This document shows, piece by piece, positions 22,901 through 33,479 of a DNA stretch of 64,000 bases (positions are counted from its first letter, which is position 1; every line of letters begins with the position of its first letter). A program made the translations under genes and the position numbers. A model generated the notes under the pieces. The model searched no databases. It saw only the letters and a list, made by a program, of their open reading frames with translations, and was not told the DNA's origin. Origin of the DNA: Coprinus comatus (Eukaryota > Basidiomycota > Agaricomycetes > Agaricales > Agaricaceae); contig JAWPGT010000007.1 in assembly GCA_034638255.1 (NCBI GenBank), forward strand, positions 868,001-932,000, read 5' to 3'.

Positions 22901-25900
22901 TATGTACGTGATTTGGAAACAGTTGAAAAAGTAAGTCTCTTCCCTTTTTCAAGTTCCAATACTTACAACACACACAAATAGATTTTCATAATACCACTAC
23001 GAGAAGCTGATCCACCAATAATCCCAAGAGATCGCTTATACCCATTCTTAAATGAAGTATTCAATAACATTCATGAAATTCAAATGTATCATGAAAGGTT
23101 ATTGGAATCTTTACAAAGAGTTCAAAGGGATTATCATCCTAGGATACCTAGTATTACTGAACAGGTTTTTGATGCTGCTTTGAATTTTAGAGATGCTTAT
23201 ATGGGTTATGTTCCGAATTATCCGATTGCGGTTTATAAAGTTGAAGAGGAGATTAGAACAAATGAAGCGTTTAAGGAGTTTCATGACGTGAGTGATTCAA
23301 AAAAAAAACCTCTTTTTCTTTTCTTTTTTGATAATTATTCAAGTATTTATATATCTATTTCTGTTTAGACTTCCATCCGACATCCTCGTGCTTCCAGAAT
23401 GGATATGAAACATTATCTTTATAGACCAATACCAAGATTGGGTCGATACGTATTGTTGTTACAAGCAATATTGGCAGAAACACCTTCAAATCATTCGGAT
23501 AGGGAATCTATTCCTCAGGTTATTGAAATTATAAAGGCTTTAGCAAAGGAAACGGAACCTGGTGTTACTTCTGCTAATCAGAAAGTTGAGTTGTGGAAGT
23601 ATAATTCGTCGATTGTGTTTAAACCTGGTGAACATGTGGTATGTCTTGTGTCGTTTTTTTTTCTTTCTGTGTTATAAGTAACTGTGTGTATTGATTGATT
23701 TTTGGATGTGGTTAGGATATGGATTTACTTAATGAATCTCGTTCATTGGTTCATACTGGGATATTGTATCGTCAAAGTGATGGTGGTTTAGGTCAAGGTC
23801 CTACTTGGACGGAATTGTTTGTGATTTTGTTTGATAATTATCGTGAGTGATTGCATTTTCATTTGATCCCAAATGTTCATATTGTTTTTTTTTTTGATTT
23901 TATTTAGTTGTTATGACCAAACCAAAGGAGAAAGACGGAGTGAAGAAGTACACTGTTACTCGTCGCGTGAGTTTTTATTCATCTTCAAAGCTTAATTACT
24001 AATCTCACTCGATAATATTAGCCTATACCACTGGATCTACTTACAATCCTCAGCTTTAACGAAACTCCAATTCAAAAATCAGCAGGATTCCTACGAATAC
24101 GTAGAACAGCACCCGAAAACCAAAGTCAAAGCGCAAGCGCAAGCACTCAAAGTCCAACGACACCTAATCACATTCAATCCCAATCCCAATCCCAAAACTC
24201 CAATCAAAGCCAAAATCAAAACCAAAATCACGATCGAAACCAGAGCCAGAACCATAACCGAGGAGATAGTTCAGAATCAACAAATCGATCATTATATCCA
24301 TTTAGGATTCATCATACAGGAAGAACTGATGGATCTTGTGTTTTATATGCTGATACTCAAAGTTCTAGGATGGATTGGGAAAAGAAGTTGAAAGATACGT
24401 TGGGATTGAGGAAGGCTGTTATGGAGTCTAATAAGATTTTTGAAATGGAGACGTTGAGTCAGGATACGTTTTTGGTTCCTTCACTTGGAGCTGGGCCTAC
24501 TGGTGTGATTTGGTCGGAAGGGAGTATGTTGACTGGGAAGGTTACTTGTTCGGTACCTTTTAGTGAGTGATTTTTTTTTGGGGGGGGGGGGCGAAGGTAG
24601 CTGGTATATGTACACGCTTGATGCTTATGTGTGTGTGTGTGCCTTTTTTATAGCTACTCCTGATGGTAGAAAACTTGTGGCTATTGGTTGTGCGGAAGGT
24701 GTTTGGATTGGGTTTCTCCATGACTCACGATGTACGTGTCCACGTCTACGCCTTGGTGTATGTTCGAGTCTTTACTTATCAAATACTTTTTAGCTATGAG
24801 ACGAGTACTTCATTTGAGAATGGTAACTCAATGCGCGATGCTTGAAGAATTTGGACTTTTCCTAGTATTGGCGGATAAAATTCTATTCGCATATCATATT
24901 GAAGCATTGGTTCCTACACAACCGAATAGTGCTCATGCTTCTCAAGTTCCACAACGGTTGAGTAGGGATGTTCACTTTTTTACTGTCGGGACTATACATT
25001 CAAGGTCTTTGGTTATTTATATGACCAAAAGAGGGGTTAGTATTGTTTTTTTTTTATGTATATGCATCGCGATTACGATTGAACTTATCTCCTGTTTTTT
25101 TTTTTTTCTTTGAACAGGGTGATAGTTATTTTCATGCTTCTGAACCGATTACCGATATAATGCATGGACCTCCAAGAACTAGTGGATTTGGAGTTAGGTT
25201 TTTAAAAAATTCTAGACCGGAATGGTTTAGGAAGTTTAAACACTTTTTGGTTCCTTCGGATTCTTATGATGTCATATTTTTGAAAGCGAGGTTGGCGGTT
25301 CTTTGTCAGAAGGGATTTCAAATTATTGACATTGATACGTGAGTTTTTCTTTACGTTTGAAAATTTTGAGTGATTTTTTGTGCTTACAGCTTTTGTTTAT
25401 AGGTTGAATATTGTTACGATACCAACCCCTATTGAATCACGTCTTGCTCATCGTTGTGAATCGGCGAGACCGGTTGGTATGTTCCGGATTACCGATGATG
25501 AATTTCTTTTATGTTACAATGGTATGTTTTCAGTCCTTTAAAAAGGGTCTAATACAATTGTTTTGGATGACTGATTTTCGTTTTGTTCAGAATTTGGTTT
25601 ATATGTTAATAAGCATGGCGACCCTTCTCGTGGTGAAAACACAATCGAATGGGAAGGTCTCGCAGAACGTGTAGCGCTACATGCACCCTACCTTCTTCTA
25701 TTTGACAGTCGATTCATAGAAGTCCGACATGCAAATACTGGTCGATTGGCACAAATAATAACAGGAGCAGATATTAGATGTGTTTGGGATGGTCGTGGGC
25801 CAGATTCATCACCTGCAATTGTACCAGCGGAGGGACCTGATGAAAACATGTCTCAGGAACCAAAAGTGCATGCAGTTATGAACGGTCAAGAACCTATGAT

Positions 25901-26099
25901 TCAAAATGGTGGAAGATCTACAAGGGCGATTTCTCAACACGTTTTCGAATTGATTCCAACTGTTATTTTGTTTTTACCTGGTCCTATTACTTCTCCTCCG
26001 ATAGTTCCTCATCATTTTCTTCAACATTCTTACTCTCCTCCTGGTTCTCCGACTATGATATATAATCATACTACTTCGTCTTCTAGTTATAGGTCGTGA
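19959..26099 (+). CDS. Rom2-like Rho1 guanine nucleotide exchange factor with DEP, two DH, PH and CNH domains
   Basis: Seen: about 13 exons, roughly 1,675 aa. Residues 1-400 are Pro/Ser-rich with an acidic DEDEDEDED run. About 403-500 is a DEP domain. About 597-770 is a first DH domain (EEQYVHDLDVIESVFIRPL ... LDLKHFLNRPVEHLQKYRVL). About 833-1015 is a second DH domain (GYVRDLETVEKIFIIPL ... MKHYLYRPIPRLGRYVLLL). A PH domain at about 1050-1280 is split by a Gln/Asn/Ser-rich insert. A CNH domain (about 1290-1600) and a disordered tail end at 26099. Known: DEP-DH-PH-CNH proteins such as Rom2 and Rgf1 activate Rho1 at the cortex in the cell-wall-integrity pathway. The tandem DH arrangement is unusual compared with yeast Rom2, which has one. 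An intron at about 24566-24652 holds a run of 12 G. Start chosen at 19959 (METRYPTQTEL), though the frame is open further upstream. Confidence 0.9.
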
Positions 26100-27167
26100 T
26101 TTCCTCTTTTCTTTTTTTGATTTTTTTTTCACCCCTCTCACATACCCTGCACATTTACTGTACATCGAAATATCAATCATTTTTGTTTTTTTTTTGTTCT
26201 CAATACGCTTTGCTTTTTCTTCGAACATATTATGAACATAAAGTTATAATATGCATGAATACACAGTAGATGGTACATAGGCACACATATACATACATAT
26301 ACATACCCGGATGTTTTGTTTAGGTTGTTTTAGACTTGGTCTCTTCTAGTAATGTTAGTTATCATAGTCATAACGAATAAATATCAAACGTTAATTCTTG
26401 CTTGCTTTTACTTAGTATATTTATGTATTACATTTATTTTTATTTTTGAAGAGACTGAAAATAGAACGCCTCGGATCATAGAATATTGATGGTCGATCAG
26501 TCCGAGACCTGGACCTGATTAATTATTCCTGGGAGATGAGTCGAACCAGTTTACCCGAGTTTACCTTCTCTCTCTCACCCTTCTTGCTACCCCATTGCAA
26601 ATCGACACTTTGGTCAATAAAAAGTTTTTGTCTCTTTAATCTGTCGTGCACAGCATCGTACATCGTGTACCTGAGGGGTTTACCCCATCTGGGGGGGGGA
26701 AGTTGCGAGTGTTCCAAAACCTTCTATCCAAGTATGCCTATCTCCCTCAAATATATCGGATATGATTGACAGTATACAGATTGTGTTATTAACAGTTTCG
26801 AAATCAGATAACCAATGTTGCATATGATATACGTTTTCTCTCTTTGGTCTTTGGTTGGCTGCTCGACGATATCTAAGCAGAAGAGCAAGTTTTGCGATGA
26901 GGAGCGGCGATCACTTGAAAAGCTGTTCAATCTGCTTTACCCCATCTTTTCCCCAATGGTCTAGAAATATGTCTGGTCATATTGGCTCAAGGTTTATGAT
27001 GGAAAGGGATTTCTTTGGCTTCTTAATACTGTATCATTCTAGAGCAACTTGGAAGGTTGTGACGTTTTACGCAAAACACTGACGTTACACCTGAACACCT
27101 TCACATGTATATAACAGCTTTGATCAAACCCCCTTCCCGCCACCAACTTGGTCTGGAACCACTCGCT
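26100..27167. other. Intergenic, no gene seen
   Basis: This holds the 3' flank of the Rho GEF (T-rich tracts, a CATATACATA repeat near 26286-26310) and the upstream region of the gene at 27168. There is a run of 10 G at about 26690. Short frames here look random. Confidence 0.45.
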
Positions 27168-28317
27168 ATGCCAACATGCACTGCTCTCACTCCTTTTGTC
27201 ATCATGGGTGTCATCGCCGGCACCCTTTCACACATGGTTCGGGATTTCGGTCCCGTCCATGACATTATAAACACTGTAATATCCTTAGTGCTTGGCGTTG
27301 TCGATCCCAGCAACGAGTTGGAAGCTATACAAACCATTTGGGATTTCTTTAAATTTTGGTAAGGGTCGTTTCACCTTTATATAAGTATTAAGCGCTGGTT
27401 GAATACCCTGTCACAGCATTGCAAGCCTACAGGGCTACGCCCTTGATTGGCTGTACACCAGATACACTGGAATTTCCAGTTACAACGATTTGGAACCCTC
27501 CACCACCTCCAACAACTATCAGCTTTATCGCTTGTTGTGCACCGCCTTCGGGCCCCGCCGTCTGCTTTTTTCTGCACTGGAGAAGCAAGGATGGGATGGG
27601 TTACACTCCACAGCAGCGACAGCTGTTAGTTTTCTCGGACCATTCAGTGAATCGTCCGATGATGATCTTTTCATCAAGATCAAGCATTTTGTCTTCTTCG
27701 TATCCATTGACTCGGTTTGTCGGTCAATGGATATAATCTGCACTCCCAGTATTCTCATGTCGTTTCCGACTGAGAGTACCTACTCTACTTCCCTCTTGGG
27801 AATCTTTCCTTCCACATACGCTGGACGATTGATACTAGGAAGTATCATTTACCCGTTCATTGACATAATCACACCTTTGACCTTGAAGGTCATACATGCT
27901 ACCCAGGAAGATTCCCAGGCTGAAACTTCCTTCAAATTATTCGCGAAGGATCCCTTATCCTTCAATTATTACACCAAAGCGGCGTCTAACAATCATAGCG
28001 TCAAGGATTACATGGATAAATATTATCCATTCACCACCACCCATTCGGTTTCTATGCAACAATCGTCGTTCAGGATTCCGAATTTTTTAACTCGATACTT
28101 CTATGGAATCTTCCAGGGTGGTACTGGTAATGATTCTATTGGGTGGGTGTCTGATTATTTTATCTTATGAGATTGCTGAGACCTTTTTTTTTTGGTATGT
28201 GCCAGGTCCTCTGAGGCAGACCTCGAGGCCCAAGGAGGGAATCGTCTCTTGGATCACGACGAGGTCAAGTATCTTGTCGCAGTTATTGTTGCGACTTTGA
28301 AGTTTCGCAACCTCTGA
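27168..28317 (+). CDS. Unrecognised protein, three exons
   Basis: I do not recognise this family. Exon 1 (27168-27358) begins MPTCTALTPFVIMGVIAGTL, a hydrophobic N-terminus that could be a signal or anchor. A GTAAGG...TCACAG intron leads to a long exon from about 27417 to 28142, starting CIASLQGYALDWLYTRYTG. It contains FGPRRLLFSALEKQGWDG, a hydrophobic central part (RLILGSIIYPFIDIITPLTL) and TRYFYGIFQGGTGNDSIG. A final exon after the acceptor at about 28206 encodes SSEADLEAQGGNRLLDHDEV and ends FRNL-stop at 28317. The frame is continuous over about 950 nt with two clean splice pairs, so a real gene is likely. Start alternatives: 27105 or 27168; the second removes a non-hydrophobic leader. 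Role unknown; possibly membrane-associated. Confidence 0.62.
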
Positions 28318-28877
28318 ATATCTCATTTCAAATTGAATCTTTGCTTTTGTTTTTTGTTTTCGGTTTCTGTTTTGTTATCGAGTTGTTCTATAGTAAGTCC
28401 TCCGAGTCGGATCTCGAGGCCTCAGTACTCAGTGTTAGTTAGTTTTCTTCTTTTATTTTGTTATCGAATTGCTATCATTCTTTGCTTTGTTTTCGTGTAC
28501 CAAATCATTCTATTTTCCCATATCACTCGTTGTTTTTCTCTTGATTCAGGAATCAGGCCTTCTTGAAATCAAGAGTGAGCTTTACTTGAGTTTTCTATTT
28601 TTCTATTTGTCATCGACCATCTCGAAGATTCCATTTTTTTCTTCGTGCGATATTCAAGTTCAATACGTAGTTACTCGCCATCTTCTGGTTCTTAAACCTC
28701 ATAAAACGGCCAAGTCAGCCCACGCTTGGATATGTTATACCGGGTCCTACGAAATGACAATTTCATTTCAAACAAACAGTCCATATTACATACTTAAAGC
28801 AACAGGAAAAATAATCAAAAAATCATATATATATATATACCAGAAAAGATATTCACGAAAAACTGATACTTCAAGCT
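28318..28877. other. Convergent 3' flanks, with an exon-like echo
   Basis: Intergenic between two convergent genes. Around 28398-28442 a segment preceded by AG reads SSESDLEASVLS, close to the terminal exon of the upstream gene (SSEADLEAQ, 28207-28235). It may be an old exon duplication. A TA repeat lies at about 28828-28840. Nothing else seen. Confidence 0.4.
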
Positions 28878-31013
28878 TCAAACCATGTCTTGTCTTTTAC
28901 GCATCAACAACTTGGCCTCCTGATTCGGCATCCTAATACTACCAAAGAAAAAATCCTTAGGTCTCTCTCCTGTTTCCTTCTCCAATTTGAAATCATAATT
29001 GATCAATAAATACGCCAAAAGTAATTTCATTGTCGAAGCTGCGAAGAATCTTCCAGGACAAGCATGATTTCCATGTCCAAAGGGTAAATATTGAGGAGTT
29101 AGTTTGACGAAGGGTTGTATCGTAGCTTCCTCGACTTCGTCGTCATCGTTTTTTCCTTTGTCTTTGTCTTTGTTGATTTCGGTCTCTAAGAATCGGAAGC
29201 CTTTGAACTCGTGGGCATCAACATAGTTGAATTCGTCATAGTGAATTGCGTCGGCTGGTACGACTACACATGTGTCTTTAGGAATCACGGTTCCGTCACT
29301 GAATGTGTAATCCTTGAGCGCCTTATGACCAACCAGACCTGCATACGAGACAAATATTAAAAGATTTCAGTAATGGAAAGAGGTTGGAGAGCGAGAGTTT
29401 CATTGAATCAAAGTGGTACTCACCAACACTAATAGTATGCATTCTCATAGTTTCCTTAATGAACGAGTCCAACTTATACATCTTATCCAATGCATTCTTT
29501 GTCCATCCTTCTTCCGCAATAGCTTCCTCTATGTCTTGTCTGAGAGGACCCATGTATTGGAGTTCGCTGGCAATATGATACAACACATGAACAGATATCT
29601 GTATATTTTAAGAAATATATTAAGACACTATTTGTAATGCGATAACGAAGGGATAAAATGCGCACCAGAGTTGTGGTACTCAATGCACCATGATTGATCA
29701 TGAGAATACGAAAAGCTATATGATCGCTTCGGAGTTCATTAGGATCTGAACCATTACTTGCTTCATCAATCAACCAACTAAGTACATCTGTCTACATCAT
29801 GCAGGGTTTAAACGTTAAACTTTCCGGGTTACATATAAAGGGGTTAGTGATACGTACCATTTCCAGTCCATCGCCCTCTTTCAATTTTTGTTTTCTCTCG
29901 TTAATGATGGGTTCAAGTATGCCTAACCACTTGCTTTTGCTCTTTTCCAGCCCTGGGATAAAACGTGCAACGTAACTGCATATGTCAATGTCAAAATGGC
30001 ATCGTCATTAAGGCAAACAGTGGGCTCACGGGTGCAAGAATTCAGGGAACGCAGAAATGATTATGGATGATACAGAGAGGTGGCGAGTGAGAGACAAACT
30101 TGTTTCCATCAATTCCTCGTCTCTACCTTTAAATCTTGTTTAGTAACTTTGTTAACTCTTGAGAAAGATAAAGATATCTTACAATAAGGAGCACCAACAC
30201 AAATACGGTTTACGCTCTCCGAAATGATTCGTAGTAGAGTTACGTTTGGGTTATATGCGGTCCACTCTTTTTCAAGTCCCTTTATCAGTTTCGTTTCTTT
30301 TAGGTGTCGCGTAATGATCACGTACCTTCGTGTAGAGGTATGAATCTTGCAAAGGCAATTTGTACCTCATCATACAAATCTCCTAGAAATTCCGATGTAT
30401 TTCTTGTCATTTGTTTTCGAATGACAGACAAATGGTAATAATTCTCTGCAAAATTACGACCGAGAATATGTTCTACTTGCATAAACTAAAACGCATTTTA
30501 CATCAGTTTAATGTTCAGAAAAAGGATATTAGCAAAGCTACATACATCATTAACAGCCGCTCGAGCGGATAATACGTCTTCAGGTACCTTTCTAAGTTCC
30601 TCGATGTATTTTGGTCCATTAAGGAATACAATCCATCTTCGTAAATTTGGGATCTTGAAAGCCTGATTCTTGAACTATTAAAAATTCAACCAAGGTGAAT
30701 AAATGGACAATGCACACAAGGATTGTTAACAATAGCTTTACCTTCTCATAACCACGGTGCACGTAAGCTTTCGCATCAACACGATACGCGATCAAGTCAA
30801 TGTAAGATAGTAAAGGATTGGAGAATCGGACAGCGGGTATATGTCGCAAGTCCACCTTTGCAATAAACTTAGAACAAATGGCTCTCCAGTAATAGTAAAG
30901 CTCACCTTATTTGCATCGTGATACATATAAAGGCAAGATGCAAGGCATAGAGAAGTGGCAAGAACCGGATGTGAATCAATCGCCTCTGTGAGCGACTCCA
31001 GTAATGCTGCCAT
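28878..31013 (-). CDS. Cytochrome P450 monooxygenase, CYP512 / ent-kaurene-oxidase-like
   Basis: Seen: ATG at 31013 in a good context (ACCATGG); the in-frame ATG at 31031 is less likely. About 10 exons. There is an N-terminal anchor (HPVLATSLCLASCLYMYHD) and early blocks typical of mushroom P450s annotated as ent-kaurene oxidase-like (VHRGYEK, FKIPNLRRWIVFLNGP, EDVLSARAAVND). Helix I reads MINHGALSTTT rather than AGxDT. The ExxR motif is KETMR, and the haem loop is LPFGHGNHACPGRF. It stops at 28878. Known: this clade often lacks the textbook helix-I motif, and the members studied oxidise terpenoids or xenobiotics. Substrate here unknown. Odd: an acidic/lysine insertion (NKDKDKGKNDDDEVEE) just before the haem region. 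A TATA-like run lies at 31065-31073 and a phased GGTATAC triplet further upstream. Confidence 0.9.
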
Positions 31014-31064
31014 GGTTGGTGGTAGTATCAACTTGAAGGTGGGAGTTGCATGAGGACGATTAGG

Positions 31065-31073
31065 TATATATAT
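31065..31073 (-). promoter_or_regulatory. TATA-like element of the second P450
   Basis: A nine-base alternating TA run lies about 52 bp upstream of the P450 ATG on the minus strand. Position and composition fit a TATA box. Confidence 0.4.
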
Positions 31074-31181
31074 GGTGAGAAAGCGGGGTTAGTCAGTCTC
31101 CATTCATTGACAACTTGCTAGCGCCCCAAACTTAAATATAATTCTGATATACGTCAACCCCCTGAGACGGGAACGTTGGGC

Positions 31182-31209
31182 GGTATACAAGGGTATACAG
31201 GCGGTATAC
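31182..31209. promoter_or_regulatory. Three phased GGTATAC sites upstream of the second P450
   Basis: GGTATAC occurs at 31182-31188, 31192-31198 and 31203-31209, spaced 10 and 11 bp, so on the same face of the helix. The core GTATAC is palindromic. They lie about 170-195 bp upstream of the P450 ATG. Candidate operator or activator cluster; no factor is identified. Confidence 0.35.
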
Positions 31210-33479
31210 TCCATTCAAGGTATGATGTATGGAAATAATATCTGGATGTTGATTGCGGAACTGGTGAGTCAATGTTTAACGTTGGCAACTTGGTGAATGT
31301 GCTGGGAGATTCTGGTGGGAGATAGAACTTATTCTTCAGTACACCGCGTGATGTTCTGTTTGTAAAAATAGGACTACCATTGATCGCATCAATAATTACT
31401 GATGCCGAGCGAGTGCCGAGTGCATCCATCTGTACAGGCCAAGTTCATGAATTCATGATCTCGTACGGATATGTCTGCCGTCTACTCACAGAAAGGAGAT
31501 AAGAAGGAAATCTGACATAGTCCAGACGTTATTAGATGTCTTTCGAAATATATTTTAATAATTCTAACGACAAAACAAAAGAGAAAAAAAAAGAAAGTAC
31601 TTACTAGTACTACTTATTATATACAAAAAAAAACTATCTAAAGTTTTATGTATATAAACTATTCAAGTGTTTTATAATTAATTATATTTCCTTCAATATA
31701 AAATGTCTAGAAACAAACCCATCAGTCAATGATATTAGAAAACAGTCAAGTAGAAAAGAAATGTACATACAAATTGTTCATAAAAAAAAGAAAAAAATTT
31801 CTTTTTTTTCTTTTTCTTAGATGCTTTCTATCTTAAGCATACGGCTTCTGCCTAGTCAGTAAAAGCAAAATATAAATATATAATCAGTCCCATACACAAG
31901 ATAAAAGAAATAAATCAATTCACTCACCGGTTGTTGTTGGATGGACCCTGGAGGTGGTGGAGAGGTCCGATCCGGGGGAGACGGGCAAGAGGGCTGGGGG
32001 GGGATGGGGGGGGATGGGGGGGGGGACTTCCTAGTCCCCTGGAACCTGCCTTTACGAGACTTTGTCGTTATTAATAAGCCAGCAAACTTGTTGGGAGCCC
32101 ATAGACGGCCAGTAAGTATGAGGTTGCAGCTAAAATCTGCAACCCGCGAAGTAAAATGGTAAGAAGAATAAAATTTAAGTCAGGGGGAGGCAGTGGAGGG
32201 TCCTAACTAAATATAAAGTGTGGTGGTTGTAGGCAGGACAATGTTATGTACCGGCCACGGGTGGTAGGATAGAAAATACCAGACTATCATTGTCTTTATA
32301 CGGTATGGATAAGCGTGAGTATGTAGCTCAATCTCAATCATTCAACACGCCTCCCGTTTGAACTTCGGTGTTGTATGGCAGTGTGCACAGCTTAATCAGA
32401 TAATTCTAACTTCTTTATTGTAGAACTTTCTTCACTCTGAACGATGTTCGAATTTGTTCTTCAAGCAAAATTCTATCTGGAAGTCGTGTGTTCATAGTAT
32501 TCCCCGAGTCAGATCTATCAACGAGAGATGTAGCGATTCAAATCGATTTTGAACTGGATTGAAAGGAAACTACCCTCGGCTCAATTTTGTAGACAGGTAC
32601 TATCTCTATCTTCGATGCTGTAAAGGCCTTCTATTAGGGTCTAAATCTGTATGAAAAACAGAGGATCTTACTTGTTAGAATGCGATGGAATCCTCCAGTA
32701 CATTCAATGTCAGTTACATGTGTGTGCGTTCGAACCTTCTTGAGATCATTTGCGAGAACATTCCTTTGCTGCGGGTGAGATCATCCTGATAAATTATGTA
32801 CATGTATGGACTACTTATGACTTAATGAGGCCGCGGGTGGTCAGATTGTCAGATGAGCTTCGGTCTGGATATTTTCGGGTAGATTAAAAATTGTCCATGA
32901 TCGAGGAGATCTGTCTAGAAAAATTCCTAGACACCCGACACAAGTTCATAGAACGAACCAACCTGTAAGTTCTATCCCTCCTGCACATATACTCTACTCA
33001 CATAAAATATATCTCTCAGTTACGGTAGTCAGTCACCAGATAGCAAGAATAATAATAATAATAATGCATTTTTTCTTTTCGATTAGGCGAAGAGACTCGA
33101 ATAGCAGAACCACATACAACTTCAAAGCTTCACATTACATCGAAAGCATTACATGTAAAATACAAAACAACATTTGCAAGACTGAAAACATTACACCGAG
33201 TAGCATAGTACAATAGCGATAAGAAAGCGAGGGAGAGGGGAAAGAGAAGGCTTATTAAAGTCTTTTCTTTCTCAACAAACAAAAAAACAACACCCCTTAT
33301 AAAAAGATGCAACAAAACAAAAGTCCAAGTAGTTCAAAAGAAGCGTCCAAAGTGCGTCAAAAAACAATCATCAGAAGTTGAGAGAGAGAATACCAGTTTC
33401 TCTCTTCATTTCGTCAAGAGTCATGATCAAGAGACCCCACAAAACCTGTCTCCAAAAAAAAAAAAAAAAAAGAAGGAAA
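31210..33479. other. Gene-poor region
   Basis: About 2.3 kb of AT-rich sequence with only short random-looking frames. It holds a strong G-run cluster at 31996-32025, an AAT repeat near 33047-33065, and an A-run around 33456-33470 just beyond the 3' end of the minus-strand gene. I see no protein or RNA gene. Confidence 0.4.
31996..32025 (+). repeat. G-run cluster, potential G-quadruplex
   Basis: Runs of 8, 8 and 10 G are separated by AT, with a further GGG just upstream (31991-31993). That gives four or more G-tracts within 35 nt, the sequence pattern of a stable G-quadruplex. Such runs are also error-prone in sequencing. Confidence 0.7.

Noticed and set aside
28469..28936. 155-codon plus frame before the second P450
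   Set aside because: Phe/Ser/Leu-rich translation of a T-rich 3' region that runs into the P450 exon on the other strand; no splice or family support.
31941..32162. Gly/Trp-rich plus frame in the G-run region
   Set aside because: Its composition comes only from the G-runs; no homologous pattern, promoter or splicing seen.
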